Shown: positions 1 to 10,417, counted from the first letter of the stretch. The stretch is 64,000 nt of DNA from Schlesneria sp. DSM 10557 (GCF_041860085.1 NZ_CP124747.1:2728001-2792000); one strand, 5' to 3'. Made by a program: numbers and translations. The notes: a model not told the origin generated them from the sequence alone.

Positions 1-200
1 GTGGTCTTCGCGAATTCCGCCCCGCTTTACCACAGCACGTTGCCCGGCCAGCGGCATGCTCGGTTCGTCTTCGATAACACCCTGCACTTGAGTTCCGAGC
101 CAACGACGCACACCGGCCACTGCAAAACGGGAACCTCAAAAACCGACCGCCAATTCATTCCGTGATCATCCGCGGAGAAGTGCGGTGCGACGCAAACACA

Positions 201-230
201 AATCGCCGCGGGCAGAAGCACGCGGCGATT
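201..230 (-). terminator. Intrinsic terminator of first DUF1559 gene
   Basis: A perfect 10-bp inverted repeat (AATCGCCGCG / CGCGGCGATT) with a 10-nt loop lies 40 bp beyond the stop of the minus-strand pseudopilin gene. On the minus strand it is followed by a moderately T-rich run. The remaining bases 1-200 show no convincing gene. Confidence 0.6.
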
Positions 231-269
231 CGTTGACGTCGGATCAATTTATGGCTTCAGCCCAGAAAT

Positions 270-1292
270 TTAGAACTCACCAACAGGATTGCCGTCGGCG
301 ATGTAGGCCAGTCGCTGACGGGTGGTGTTGTCGATATTCTCGCTGATGAAACGGACCGAACCGTCACCGAGCAGCGCCTGCACACCACCGGTGTGAAGGC
401 TTCCGGGCGTACCCCATTCACCGAGCTTACCCGGAGGATTCTGAACGCTCCATGGCGTTCCAGGTCCCCAGCCGCAGCAGGCCCAGTCATTGATTTTTCG
501 CTGACCGTTGAGGTTACCAAACTGAATTCCGTTACCAACGTGCTGCGAACAGGCCCACGAACCGGTGTAACCGTCATGCACATTCAGAGTCGTTTCGACA
601 ACAGCCACGGTGTTACTCGATCCGTCGGTCAGGTCACGCAGCGATGCCGTCGACATGGCACCGAACATGGAACGAGTGTACTGATCTTCCTTGGACCACA
701 TGTTCCAGCCCTGTCCATCGGTGGTGCAGAAACCATAATTCGTCTTGTACGAGTTGACGCTGGGATCACAGCCGTAGTTACCGTCCAACAGCCCTTGAAT
801 GAAGGGGGTTCCACTGTCTGATGGACAAAGCAAAGCGTTCAGTTTGACAGCAGCAGCAGCGGCGTTTTCCGGAGGTACAATTCCGCCGATTCCGGCAAGT
901 GGAAGACTACCGTTGTCTTTCCAGCCCCCCATGGCCGCACTGTGGTTGATTCGATTGTACAGGGGAGCCTGATCGAAGTACGGGAGGATCAACACCCAGC
1001 CGCTCTGATTCTTGATGTTCGGCAACGCGTTGTTGTTCGCGGTTGCGGCGTTAAAGCTGGAGGCATAGGGGAACATTCCCGCTACGTCGTGGTAGTTATG
1101 CAGGGCGAGACCAATCTGCTTCAGGTTGTTCTTGCATTGCGTACGGCGAGCAGCCTCGCGTGCCTGCTGCACGGCAGGCAACAGCAGAGCGATCAAGACC
1201 GCGATAATGGCGATCACGACCAGCAGCTCAATCAGCGTGAACGCGCGACTGTAGCGCCGGGGCTTGTAAGACACAGGATCAAAACTCTTCAT
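270..1292 (-). CDS. DUF1559 pseudopilin (cassette B)
   Basis: About 340 residues. The N-terminus is a type IV prepilin/pseudopilin signal: a short basic leader, then [17 protein letters not shown] and a hydrophobic helix, followed by the planctomycete signature [17 protein letters not shown] and LHNYHD. The C-terminus carries the H-X9-DG motif ([12 protein letters not shown], then [10 protein letters not shown]). Prepilin peptidase should cleave just before the Phe of FTLIELL, leaving a membrane-anchored, envelope-exposed protein. An upstream in-frame start at 1349 would add 19 residues before the basic leader; the ATG at 1292 gives a normal prepilin leader. It is the last gene of its cassette, 108 bp after the lipoprotein gene, and is followed by a terminator. 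The family is strongly expanded in Planctomycetota and its function is not established. Confidence 0.92.
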   Translation of the reverse strand: MKSFDPVSYKPRRYSRAFTLIELLVVIAIIAVLIALLLPAVQQAREAARRTQCKNNLKQIGLALHNYHDVAGMFPYASSFNAATANNNALPNIKNQSGWVLILPYFDQAPLYNRINHSAAMGGWKDNGSLPLAGIGGIVPPENAAAAAVKLNALLCPSDSGTPFIQGLLDGNYGCDPSVNSYKTNYGFCTTDGQGWNMWSKEDQYTRSMFGAMSTASLRDLTDGSSNTVAVVETTLNVHDGYTGSWACSQHVGNGIQFGNLNGQRKINDWACCGWGPGTPWSVQNPPGKLGEWGTPGSLHTGGVQALLGDGSVRFISENIDNTTRQRLAYIADGNPVGEF

Positions 1293-1400
1293 CCAAATCC
1301 ACTCCAAACAGGGAAAACAAAAAAGTACGAAGACGTTGCTTCGATACATTTCCTCTCAATGATGACAAGCAGCTTTTAGCAACACTGCTCGAGCAAACCG

Positions 1401-1892
1401 TTATTTCTTCGGAGCATTCTTCGCCGAAGTGATCGAGAATTCGATATCGCTTTTGCCCGCTTCAGGAACGTCGACCCGTCGGGTCATTTCCGCCATCTTG
1501 TCGCCGGGGTTGTTCCATCGTGCTGCAATGGTTTCTTTTGCCCGAACCATGGCGGGTGAGTCATTGGGCCCCAAGGGGCTTCCATCCTGTTTGACCATTC
1601 TCGAAAACGAGACCATGTATGAACCGGGGGTGATCCCCTCTTTATTCGTCCAGTGCATCACGGTGAAGCTGCCGTCGTCCTTCGTAACTGCCCAGGCCCC
1701 ACCGACGCTCTTGGTCTCATTGATGGGGGTGAAGCGGATGTTGATACCCGCCACAGGCTTACCATCCAACTTGATGACCCCGGATGCAGGGACAATCTTC
1801 TCAGCGACGGTCTTGGAGCCGCCACAGCCCTGAACCAGACCAACAAAGAAGACGACAATCAACGACAACAGGCAACGGGCTGAGAGCTTCAC
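1401..1892 (-). CDS. Small transthyretin-like lipoprotein (cassette B)
   Basis: About 163 residues. A hydrophobic signal ends in the lipobox LVQGC, predicting a lipid-anchored envelope protein. The rest resembles carboxypeptidase-regulatory/transthyretin-like beta sandwiches: VPASGVIKLDGKPVAG near the start, then GSFTV and GITPGSYMVSFS. The start matters: AGGAGG is directly followed by ATG (1898) with no spacer, while a GTG six bases further on (1892) has ideal spacing, so I prefer GTG. A longer reading frame extends upstream to 2135 but its residues are not signal-like. It lies between the large TPR/FG-GAP gene and the pseudopilin, as in the two other cassettes. The exact role is unknown. 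Confidence 0.85.
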   Translation of the reverse strand: MKLSARCLLSLIVVFFVGLVQGCGGSKTVAEKIVPASGVIKLDGKPVAGINIRFTPINETKSVGGAWAVTKDDGSFTVMHWTNKEGITPGSYMVSFSRMVKQDGSPLGPNDSPAMVRAKETIAARWNNPGDKMAEMTRRVDVPEAGKSDIEFSITSAKNAPKK

Positions 1893-2330
1893 TGACATCC
1901 TCCTCACAGTTTCGAGACACCGCAGAAGCATCAAGAGCTTCCGGCAACGAATGTGTCCCGTCCAAAAACAAAATTCAGCACTGGCGAAGAGGCGTAGGTC
2001 CGAGCCGTCTGATCGTTTCGCGTGAAGGCGACACAGTTGCGTAGTATGCAAGTGTCGTACCTTTGTCGCTCTCTTTAGACGCGATACGAGCGAATCGGAG
2101 GCTTCCGGGGCTGACTGGTGCTTGGCGTCAGTCACTGCCGAACCGCAGGAGCATCAATTACGCCACTTCTTGAGACGATTTCGTCTACCAATGACGATAG
2201 GTGACGGTACGTTCCAAGTAAACTCATAAAATCAACGGTTCTCGCCATTTTTGAGAACATCGCAAGAAAAAACATCGAAGCTGCTTACTCGGAAGGCACA
2301 TTTACAAAAACGAATCCAGCCCCTTAGATA
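1893..2330. other. Gap inside cassette B, no gene seen
   Basis: About 440 bp between the stop of the large TPR/FG-GAP gene and the start of the lipoprotein gene, both on the minus strand. Open frames here are short and have no recognisable domains. The length allows a separate promoter for the lipoprotein-pseudopilin pair, but no convincing box was found. Confidence 0.4.
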
Positions 2331-5300
2331 TCAGCGGTCGCTATTAAATTCAACCAACGTCGACCGCGATTCGATTGCTAACCATTTCGCCGCAACTGCG
2401 ACATTTTCAAACAGATCTTTGTGACCGGATGGCCATTGAACTTCAATCTTGTTCACTCGTTCATCCCGACTTACCCCGATCGATACAACTCGTTCACTAC
2501 ACGATTCGTAACCGTCGCCACCTGTCAACTGCGCGATTCTTTCTTCGCCGTTCTGCAGGACGACCCGAATTTTGGCGCCGATCGCATCACGGCTGGATTG
2601 GGTTCCAATGAGTTTCAGGCAGAGCGAATGACACTGATTTTCCGTCGCATTCGTCGCCAGTAGAACGGGCTTTTCCAGGTCGGTCGCGACGAAGTCCGTC
2701 AGACCATCCCGATTCCAGTCGATCAGGGCGAGACCTCGGGCAAGTCTTTCGTCTCGCCAGAATTCGCCCCCCACCTGATCGGAGATTTCGACGAACCGGG
2801 CGTCATCAAGTCCATGGAAAATCTGTGCCTTCATGCGAAACGGTTCATTCAAAAATTCGTCAATGTGGCCATTCATCACGACCAACTCGGGACGGCCATC
2901 GCGATCCGCATCGATGAATTGAGTACCAAAGCCGAGAGGCTCAAACGTGGGCTTTCGAAGCCCGGCCCGCTGAGTCTGATCCTCATAGACGTCCCCTGCC
3001 TGCGATAAGTACAACGTATTCGACTCGCGTGCGAAGTTCGTGATAAACAGATCCAGCTTTCCGTCACGGTTTACGTCCCAGGTGGCAATCCCCATGCACG
3101 CCTGGGCCAGACCGTTCGCGTCAAGCGCGACACCCCGCAAGAATGCCTCATCGACAAAGCGAAGCGCGCCTCCTGCTTGCTCCGTTTGATTGATCAGCAG
3201 AAAATTTGCCGTCATGTCGTTCGAGATAAAAACATCGGGTCGGTGGTCATCATTGAAGTCACCGATGACGAGGCCCAGTCCCATCCCGAGCGGAAGGTCC
3301 AGTCCCGCTTCCGCCTGAAGTTCCTGAAAGCGGCCGTCACCCAGATTGACCGCCACGGTGTCGAGCGCGGCATTGAACATTGTCGGGCGACAAACGACGG
3401 GCCTACGAAATTCGTCGTAGCAAGTCGCCGTCAGAAAGTCCTGTCCTTCGCAGTAATTGACATCGAAGATCTCGGGCAAGCCATCCCCATTCAAATCGGC
3501 AATCGCGCAGCTCACCGTCCACGCCGATTGCTGAATCCCCGCTTCATCCGTGACATCCCGGAATGTTCCATCACCACAGTTGCAGAACAGCTTGTTCCGT
3601 CCCAGGTTGGCCACATAGATGTCGGGGAATCCATCATTGTTGTAATCGCCTACCGTCACCCCCTGGGAGTAAGACGTCTCATCGATTCCCGCCGGAACGG
3701 TCACAGACTCAAACCGCTCGCCCCGGTGATTGCGGTAGAGAGCATCACTGGGCCCGGTAGCACTTGAAAGAGGAAGCGGTTTGCCTTGCGCGAAGTAGAG
3801 ATCCGACCACCCATCCTGATCGAAATCCAGGACTGCGACCCCTGCCCCCATCGTTTCATAAATCTTGTGCCCCGAGTCCTGAGCGGACGTGTTGATATAG
3901 CGAAAGTCCAGTCCTGCCAACTCAGCCTGGTCCACGAACCGGATCTCAGTCGACTCACCTTCCCTCGTCGGCTCGCCCCCCGCTGGGCTGGCCGCAGACT
4001 GGGTCCAGTCGGGTAACGGATATTTCAACCACTCACTTTTATCCCCTGCCAGGCTGCCGGGCTTCGTCCGCGTTGACCCGGCCAGTGCCGCCTGTGCAGC
4101 GAGGTCTTTTTTCCGGGCCAGCATGGGATCACCAGGAGCAGGACGAACACGCCTTTCATAAACATCGGCCCACCCCCAGGCCTCCCATAATCGCCCCGTC
4201 GCTGCGAGTTCCGAGATCATAGGTTCAATTAACAAATGGGACTGAGGCTCACCCATGCGGGAACTGAGATCGGTGATCCGCTGAAGGCTGCGTGCCCGCT
4301 CGGTATACGATGTACCGAGTTCGGCCAGGCCGCGAGATTTGAGTACCTGCCCCATCAACATGTTGGCCGAAAGGCTTTCCGGCTCGCGAACGAGTGCCTC
4401 ATGCAAGCAACGGATCGCGGGGTCGGGTTTTCCGTTGAGATTCAGCCATTTCGCCCGTGCCAACCAGATCCGTCCGTCGTTCTCGCTCGTGGGATGAAGT
4501 TGAGCATTCCAGGCGAGAAACTTCTCAGGTGCGAAATCCGCGTAGATCTCTCCCAGGATACTCTGTGCTTCGTTGTCCCCCGGGTCGGCCTTCACGACCT
4601 CGAGCAGGTATTGTTCTGCCTCGGAGACGCGGTTTCGATCCAGCTCATGCATCGCCTGCGGTAACAGCGGCGACTTTTCATTCGGATCGGCTTTGAGCAT
4701 CAGTTCGAGCCGACCCGAGTCATCAACCGTGGGATTGACAGAAGACAGCACGACCAGATCATCCTGCGTAAACGCGTTCTTCTGAATCAGTCGGACCAGG
4801 CACTCAACCACCTCGGCACGATGTCCCGTCACAGCAAAAATCTGCGCCAGGTAGCGATCAGGTTCAGGCACTTTCGGGTTCGCTACACTCGCCAGCCGCA
4901 GGGTGTTAATCGCGGGTCGGATGAGATTCCGCGTCATCCAGTTTCTACCCAATTGCACGGCAAGGGAACTGGCTCGAGCCGGATCCAGTCGCACCAGTTG
5001 CTCAAGTGCCGTCAGCGACCGGGACGCATCTCCCCCCCGCGCGGACGCATCGGCCAGCAGAGCCCATGCTTCTTTCAGGTCAGGGTACTGCTCCACTGCC
5101 CGCTCCAGCGTGCTGACGGCCTGCGCGTAATCGCGCTGGTCCAAGGCGGTCTGACTTTGTTCGAGCAACTCGTCTGCGGTGGGATTTGCGTTAAATACCT
5201 TGAAGGCCACCGCCGTCGCACCCGCGATTCCGATGACGATCAACAAAGGCAGCAGCCACGGCCTCGTATTGTGTGAGCGTGTCGCCAGAGGAACCGGCTT

Positions 5301-5411
5301 CGGGCGGTCATCAGAAGTGGACAATTCATTTCCTGTCGAACGAGAGAATCGAGGAATGGCCGACGTGCCGAATCGGCGGCAGCTTGATTGATTTCGATCC
5401 CGCATTCGCAT
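2331..5411 (-). CDS. TPR / FG-GAP / ASPIC-UnbV protein (cassette B)
   Basis: Up to 1026 residues. One transmembrane segment (about 51-70) anchors a large extracytoplasmic region: TPR-like helices (about 77-450), then a CRTAC1-like beta-propeller with seven calcium-type FG-GAP/VCBS motifs, among them DFDQDGWSDLYF, DYNNDGFPDIYV, DLNGDGLPEIFD, DVNRDGKLDLFI and DWNRDGLTDFVA. A C-terminal ASPIC/UnbV domain contains GAKIRV, GDGYESCSE and VQWPSGH. The start is uncertain: a TTG at 5324 preceded by AGGAAA would give a 23-residue N-terminus before the membrane segment, close to the paralogue encoded at 7394-10417, and would leave room for a promoter after the upstream terminator. It is the first gene of cassette B. 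Likely surface-exposed, binding or interaction role; this is inferred. Confidence 0.88.
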   Translation of the reverse strand: MRMRDRNQSSCRRFGTSAIPRFSRSTGNELSTSDDRPKPVPLATRSHNTRPWLLPLLIVIGIAGATAVAFKVFNANPTADELLEQSQTALDQRDYAQAVSTLERAVEQYPDLKEAWALLADASARGGDASRSLTALEQLVRLDPARASSLAVQLGRNWMTRNLIRPAINTLRLASVANPKVPEPDRYLAQIFAVTGHRAEVVECLVRLIQKNAFTQDDLVVLSSVNPTVDDSGRLELMLKADPNEKSPLLPQAMHELDRNRVSEAEQYLLEVVKADPGDNEAQSILGEIYADFAPEKFLAWNAQLHPTSENDGRIWLARAKWLNLNGKPDPAIRCLHEALVREPESLSANMLMGQVLKSRGLAELGTSYTERARSLQRITDLSSRMGEPQSHLLIEPMISELAATGRLWEAWGWADVYERRVRPAPGDPMLARKKDLAAQAALAGSTRTKPGSLAGDKSEWLKYPLPDWTQSAASPAGGEPTREGESTEIRFVDQAELAGLDFRYINTSAQDSGHKIYETMGAGVAVLDFDQDGWSDLYFAQGKPLPLSSATGPSDALYRNHRGERFESVTVPAGIDETSYSQGVTVGDYNNDGFPDIYVANLGRNKLFCNCGDGTFRDVTDEAGIQQSAWTVSCAIADLNGDGLPEIFDVNYCEGQDFLTATCYDEFRRPVVCRPTMFNAALDTVAVNLGDGRFQELQAEAGLDLPLGMGLGLVIGDFNDDHRPDVFISNDMTANFLLINQTEQAGGALRFVDEAFLRGVALDANGLAQACMGIATWDVNRDGKLDLFITNFARESNTLYLSQAGDVYEDQTQRAGLRKPTFEPLGFGTQFIDADRDGRPELVVMNGHIDEFLNEPFRMKAQIFHGLDDARFVEISDQVGGEFWRDERLARGLALIDWNRDGLTDFVATDLEKPVLLATNATENQCHSLCLKLIGTQSSRDAIGAKIRVVLQNGEERIAQLTGGDGYESCSERVVSIGVSRDERVNKIEVQWPSGHKDLFENVAVAAKWLAIESRSTLVEFNSDR

Positions 5412-5454
5412 TGGATCTCAGCAAACAGCGGTTTCTGCACCGACATAAAACAGC

Positions 5455-5490
5455 AACGTCACCGCACGACCGAAGTCGCGCGGTGACGTT
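5455..5490 (-). terminator. Terminator between cassettes A and B
   Basis: A perfect 11-bp inverted repeat (AACGTCACCGC / GCGGTGACGTT) with a 14-nt loop lies 42 bp past the stop of the cassette A pseudopilin. It separates the two minus-strand cassettes into different transcription units. Confidence 0.65.
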
Positions 5491-5531
5491 AGAATTATTC
5501 GTGCTGTTCCGAGATTGCAAATCAATTCGGA

Positions 5532-6557
5532 TTAGAACTCGCCGACGACCTTTCCGTCAGCAATGTAGCCGAGGCTCTGGCGCGTCACCGCGTCAATGTT
5601 CTCGCTGATGAAACGGACGGAACCATCAACGAGCAGGACCTGACAGCCGCCCGTGTGCATACTCCCGACGGTTCCCCATTCACCCAGTTTCCCGGGTGGG
5701 TTTTTCACGCTCCAGGGAGTTCCTGGCCCCCAGCCGCAACAGTCCCAGTCGTTGATTTTTCGCTGGCCATTCAGATTGGCAAAATCGACCCCTTGGCCGA
5801 CGTGCTGCATACAGGCCCATGATCCCGTGATACCATCGTAGACATTGAGAGTCTGTTCTGCGACAGCGACCGTGTTACTCGTTCCGTCCGAAACATCTCG
5901 CATGGAGGAGTTGGATTCAGGACCGAACAGCGCCCTCGCATACTGATTCTGTGTATCCCAGTTATAGTCCCCGAAAGGGGGGGAAACGCTAAAACCATAG
6001 TTGGTTTTATAGGCAGGCCTGTTTGTTTCACAGCCGTAGTTGCCATCGAATCCCGGGAAGATCGCCTGTCCGGAATCCGAAGGGCAAAGCAGCGCCACCA
6101 GTTTGGTCGCTGCGGCGTTGGCGTTCTCGATCGTCGGTCCCCCGTTCGCAAGTGGGACCGTCGCGGTGGACCAGCTTGGCCCCATATAGCGTCCCATTGC
6201 TGCGCTATGGTTAATAGTGTTAAACAGGGGTGCCTGATCGAAGTACGGCAGCAACTGAACCCAACCCGTTGTATTCTTTACCTGTCGGATGGTGGGGTTG
6301 TTGTAGGCGTTTGGACCCGATCCGGAAACCGAGAATGGGAAGACATTGAATCCGCTGTGATAGTTGTGCAGTGCCAAACCAATCTGCTTGAGATTGTTCT
6401 TGCATTGAGTTCGTCTCGCTGCCTCGCGGGCCTGCTGCACCGCAGGCAACAGAAGCGCAATCAACACTGCAATAATTGCAATGACGACGAGCAACTCGAT
6501 CAGTGTAAAAGCTCTTCGATCCCGCCACCTTAATCTGGACTTCGCCCTCGGCTTCAT
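5532..6557 (-). CDS. DUF1559 pseudopilin (cassette A)
   Basis: About 341 residues. A basic leader ([15 protein letters not shown]) precedes the prepilin motif [17 protein letters not shown], followed by the [17 protein letters not shown] stretch and LHNYH. The C-terminus has H-X9-DG ([12 protein letters not shown]). GGAGG is followed after one base by an ATG (6563) and after seven bases by a second ATG (6557); spacing and the leader favour 6557. A frame extending to 6617 would add a hydrophobic stretch before the leader and is unlikely. Close paralogue of the proteins at 270 and 15370, with near-identical N-terminal segments and divergent middles. Last gene of cassette A, followed by a terminator. 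Confidence 0.92.
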   Translation of the reverse strand: MKPRAKSRLRWRDRRAFTLIELLVVIAIIAVLIALLLPAVQQAREAARRTQCKNNLKQIGLALHNYHSGFNVFPFSVSGSGPNAYNNPTIRQVKNTTGWVQLLPYFDQAPLFNTINHSAAMGRYMGPSWSTATVPLANGGPTIENANAAATKLVALLCPSDSGQAIFPGFDGNYGCETNRPAYKTNYGFSVSPPFGDYNWDTQNQYARALFGPESNSSMRDVSDGTSNTVAVAEQTLNVYDGITGSWACMQHVGQGVDFANLNGQRKINDWDCCGWGPGTPWSVKNPPGKLGEWGTVGSMHTGGCQVLLVDGSVRFISENIDAVTRQSLGYIADGKVVGEF

Positions 6558-6671
6558 TTGCATGCCTCCATCAAAAAAGAGAAGAAACAAACACAACAGA
6601 AGAGAAACAAAAGCCACCCCCGGACGGCACTCTGATTTGAGGACCTGGAGGATTATGAAGAAGATGTAAGG

Positions 6672-7199
6672 TTATTTCTTTTTCGGCGCCGAAGTTGAAA
6701 TCGTGAAATCCAGATCTGTCACCCCTTTCTCAGGGATTTCAATCCGGTTGTGCATCCCTGCGCGCGAGGGGTCGCTATACATGGCGGAAACAGACTCGCG
6801 CGACTGAACCATCGTGGGGGATTCGTTTTCGCCCAGAGGAGAACCATCCGGTTTGACCCGACGAGAGAAATACACCTCGTATTTGCCGGGGGGAATTCCC
6901 TCCTTCGAGGAAACGTGGATCACTTTGAATTTCCCGTCGTTATCGGTGATGGCCCAGCAGCCGCCGACGGCTTTGTTGTTCTCGATGGGCTGAAAGCTCA
7001 GCCGCACTCCCGCTAGGGGTCGGCCATTCACCTTGACCAGGCCGGCCGCCGGAACGAGCTTTTCCGGTTTCGGGCCGGACTTCCCGCAACCGAGCGTTCC
7101 GATCAGCATCGCCATCGCGATGGATGAGACCGAGAAGAGTCGAACGACGGGTGAACTCGTTAATTGAGAACGCGGATCCGAATCACGCTGCATTGCCAT
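6672..7199 (-). CDS. Small transthyretin-like lipoprotein (cassette A)
   Basis: 175 residues from the first start, with ATG 7193 an equal alternative. A long polar N-terminus precedes a hydrophobic stretch ending in the lipobox IGTLGC. The mature part has VPAAGLVKVNGRPLAG, then GKFKV and GIPPGKYEVYFSRRV, the same layout as the proteins at 1401 and 14588, suggesting a beta-sandwich of the carboxypeptidase-regulatory type. It ends with a lysine-rich tail (APKKK). It sits 114 bp before the pseudopilin gene and after the TPR/FG-GAP gene. No enzymatic motif is visible; a structural or chaperone-like role for the pseudopilin is a guess from linkage only. Confidence 0.85.
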   Translation of the reverse strand: MAMQRDSDPRSQLTSSPVVRLFSVSSIAMAMLIGTLGCGKSGPKPEKLVPAAGLVKVNGRPLAGVRLSFQPIENNKAVGGCWAITDNDGKFKVIHVSSKEGIPPGKYEVYFSRRVKPDGSPLGENESPTMVQSRESVSAMYSDPSRAGMHNRIEIPEKGVTDLDFTISTSAPKKK

Positions 7200-7393
7200 A
7201 ATAGACGCTTACCCCTGAGACACAGATGCTGAAACCTGAGGCAGTCAAAAGTCGTGCGAATATCACTCGTGCGAAACTCAGCTCGCTAGAGATCGGTTTT
7301 CCGCAGTGTTTTTTAAGAAGAACAAGGCGGGCCGAACCCGTATGTCGAATTGTGCATTTAAGATGCCATTAATGTTAAACGATGTCAAGGCGG

Positions 7394-10300
7394 CTATTTC
7401 GGGACGACTTTAAGGGATATTGGCGCCCCATCCCCTTCGATAAAAAGCCACTCCGAATCCGTGCTGACATGAGTAGCACGACTCTTTTCACCCGATGGCC
7501 AACTTATTTCCACGGCTTCCACGTTGGCGTGCTTGCCGGTCCCGATGCGCAAAACTTGCTCATTACTGCTTTCATAGCCATCACCCGCTACCCGTTGAAG
7601 ATATCGGTGATCTGTTGGGGTTACAGTAACCCCAATTTTAGCACCGATTCCGTCACGATTGCTGCGTGTCCCCACCAGTCTGATCGCTAAGGTCCGATTC
7701 TCGGAGGGGGTCGAATTCACCCCCAGAACTGCCGCCTGCTCAAGATCCGTAGCGATAAAATCAACGCGCCCGTCCCGATTCCAGTCGAGTACCGCGAGCC
7801 CTCGCCCCAGACGGGGGCGCGCAAAAATCTCTCCGGCCTGCGAACCGGACAGTTCGACAAATTGACTGTTCGTCGTTCCGCGGAAAAATTGAGCCCGCAT
7901 CTGGAACGGTTCGTTGATGAACTGATCGAGATGTCCATTCACCACGATCAGATCTTCCCAGCCGTCGTTGTCGGCGTCCATGAATTGAGTTCCGAACCCC
8001 AGCAGGTCGAATCCCGGGCCTCTGAGTTGGGAGGATTGCGTTGCATCCTGATAGAAACCCCCGGCTTGCGAGCGGTACAACGTGTTGGATTCGCGAGCAA
8101 AATTAGTGATGTAGAGATCCGGCAGGCGATCCCGGTTGATGTCGGCACACGCAATCCCCATGCAGGCTTGTGCCAGCCCAAACTCGTCAAGAGCCACATT
8201 CCGCAAGATCGCCTCGTCCTGAAAATGGAGCGGCTGATCGGGTCCCGCCTGCTGATTGATCAACAGAAAGTTGGCAGACATATCGTTCGCGACGAACACA
8301 TCCAGCCGGTCATCCTCATTAAAGTCGGCAACGATCAGCCCCAGACCGCGACCATAAGGAAGATCCAGACCGCACTCGCGCTGCTGTTCTTCGAACCGGC
8401 CATCGCCGAGATTGATGGAAACGGTGTTCCACGTAGGATCGAAGGCGGTCGGACGGCAGACGGTTCGTCTCCCGTAAGGATCGAGACAGTAACCGGTTAA
8501 AAGATCGGGCCCCTGCAGATAGTTGACGTCAAACAGCTCGGGGAATCCGTCTCCGTTGAGATCCGCGATGGCACAGCTCACCGTCCAGATTTCCTGCTTT
8601 AGCCCCGCAACCTCCGTCACATCAGTGAACGAACCATCGCCGTTGTTGCGCAGCAGGCTGTTGCGACCGAGATTGGCGACATACAGATCCGTAAACCCGT
8701 CATTATCAAAATCCCCGGCCGCAACCCCTTGCGAGTACGACGATTCCGACACGCCGGACAAGCCGGAAACCTGGCGGTACTCCTGCCCCCAGAGGTTGCG
8801 GTAAAGCTCGTCGCAGACCGTCGCCGAACCGCGTGTCGGCGATGTGTTACCTTGCGGGAAATACAGGTCTGGCCAGCCATCGCGATCGTAATCCAGCACC
8901 GCCACTCCTGACCCCATCGACTCGAAAATCATTCGCCCCGCAGCGGGAGAGTATGAGTTGACGAAGCGGAACCGGAGGCCTGCCTCTTCCGCTTTGTCAA
9001 CAAATTGAATGCCCGCAGCATCAGAATCGTTTCCCGATGCTGACGAGGAGGCTGACATGACCTCGGTTGCCGCGTCAGACACGGGGGGCTGATTCCAGTC
9101 GGGCAGCGGAAATCGGTCCCAGTCACTCCCCTGCCCTGGCAGGCTGTGAGGATCCGTCCGGGGAAGGTCACGATGAAGTCGCGTTCGGATGCGACTTTTG
9201 AACTCGGCGACCGGGCTGCTTTGAGGACCATGCTGCTGCTCGTACACAACGCACCATCCCCAGGCCTCCCAGAGCCGTCCTACGGCCTCCAGTTCCTCGA
9301 TCAGCGGGAGGACGAGTTCATCCCCGCGCGGATCGTTCATCCGGATGCTCATATCGATAATTCTCTGCAGATGCAGTCCCCGTTCGGAGAAGGCGTTTCC
9401 AAGTTCAATTTCGTTAAGAGACTTGAGCAATCCCCCCAGCAACATCGTAGTGGCGAGCTGCTCGGGCTCACGAATCAGCGATTCGTGCAGGCACCTGATC
9501 GCGGGTCCCACACTCCCCATGCGGGCGAGCCACCGTCCCCGGGCCGCCCAGATTCGCGAGTTGTTCTCGGCCCCCGGCGACAGACGCGCATTCCACTTGA
9601 GGAATTTTTGCGGAAACTGCGCGGCGTAGAGCTCTCCCAAGGCCCCTTGTGCCTCGTCATCCCCGGGGACAGCGGTAGTCAGTTCCAACAGCAGCAGTTC
9701 CGCTGCTTCCGGCTTATCTCCCATCTGGCTGAAAGCACCCTGAAGTAAGGGTGCGCGAAATTCGGGGGCCGCCTTGAGAGCCTGTTGACGTTCCTCTGGA
9801 GCATCCCGGCAGGGAGTCGCGGCCGACAGGACAATCAGATCATCGCGGGAGAACGAATTCTTTCTGATGAGGTCCACCAGGTTGGTAACAACTTCCTCCC
9901 GATGCCCCGTGATGCTGTAAATCTGCGCCAGGATGCGCTCGGGCTCGGGCGAGGCAGGATCTGCTTCCGCTGCCAGCCGTGCCCCCTGGATCGCAGGTTG
10001 ATAGCGGTGTTGGCCAACCCAGATCCTGGCCAGTTTGATTCCCAGAGCCCAGCCTCGCTTTGGCTCTCGCCGAACCACCTCCTGCAGCGCCGCCAGCGCC
10101 TGGTCCTGGTGCTGATCAAGGCAAGCCGCCTCGGCCAGAAGTGCCCACGCTTTGGCAAGTTCGGGATCCCGTTGAACGGCCTGTTCAAACGAAGTTCGCG
10201 ATGTCCGATAGTCACGCCGTTCCATCGCGCGGCGCCCGCGTTCAACCCACTCCTCCGCCGATTGGGGCGTCTGGCCTTGCAGTGCGAACCACATCGCGGC

Positions 10301-10417
10301 GAGCGCCAGCAAGGTGAGACTCGCCCCCATCGCCAGCCATCGACCAAGTGCAAACGCACGGCGGGAACGGAACACCGAAGATTCATGACGACGAGCGTGG
10401 TTCAAAGTGTCTCCCAT
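7394..10417 (-). CDS. TPR / FG-GAP / ASPIC-UnbV protein (cassette A)
   Basis: 1007 residues. A short basic N-terminus is followed by one transmembrane segment (about 24-45), TPR-like repeats (about 55-400), a proline-rich linker near 440-470, and a beta-propeller with the calcium-type motifs DYDRDGWPDLYF, DFDNDGFTDLYV, DLNGDGFPELFD, DINRDRLPDLYI, DADNDGWEDLIV and DWNRDGRVDFIA. The ASPIC/UnbV region near the C-terminus shows GAKIGV, GDGYESSNE and ISWPSGE. It is the first gene of cassette A and faces the cassette C gene across a 531-bp divergent gap. Paralogous over its full length to the proteins at 2331 and 10949. Confidence 0.9.
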   Translation of the reverse strand: MGDTLNHARRHESSVFRSRRAFALGRWLAMGASLTLLALAAMWFALQGQTPQSAEEWVERGRRAMERRDYRTSRTSFEQAVQRDPELAKAWALLAEAACLDQHQDQALAALQEVVRREPKRGWALGIKLARIWVGQHRYQPAIQGARLAAEADPASPEPERILAQIYSITGHREEVVTNLVDLIRKNSFSRDDLIVLSAATPCRDAPEERQQALKAAPEFRAPLLQGAFSQMGDKPEAAELLLLELTTAVPGDDEAQGALGELYAAQFPQKFLKWNARLSPGAENNSRIWAARGRWLARMGSVGPAIRCLHESLIREPEQLATTMLLGGLLKSLNEIELGNAFSERGLHLQRIIDMSIRMNDPRGDELVLPLIEELEAVGRLWEAWGWCVVYEQQHGPQSSPVAEFKSRIRTRLHRDLPRTDPHSLPGQGSDWDRFPLPDWNQPPVSDAATEVMSASSSASGNDSDAAGIQFVDKAEEAGLRFRFVNSYSPAAGRMIFESMGSGVAVLDYDRDGWPDLYFPQGNTSPTRGSATVCDELYRNLWGQEYRQVSGLSGVSESSYSQGVAAGDFDNDGFTDLYVANLGRNSLLRNNGDGSFTDVTEVAGLKQEIWTVSCAIADLNGDGFPELFDVNYLQGPDLLTGYCLDPYGRRTVCRPTAFDPTWNTVSINLGDGRFEEQQRECGLDLPYGRGLGLIVADFNEDDRLDVFVANDMSANFLLINQQAGPDQPLHFQDEAILRNVALDEFGLAQACMGIACADINRDRLPDLYITNFARESNTLYRSQAGGFYQDATQSSQLRGPGFDLLGFGTQFMDADNDGWEDLIVVNGHLDQFINEPFQMRAQFFRGTTNSQFVELSGSQAGEIFARPRLGRGLAVLDWNRDGRVDFIATDLEQAAVLGVNSTPSENRTLAIRLVGTRSNRDGIGAKIGVTVTPTDHRYLQRVAGDGYESSNEQVLRIGTGKHANVEAVEISWPSGEKSRATHVSTDSEWLFIEGDGAPISLKVVPK

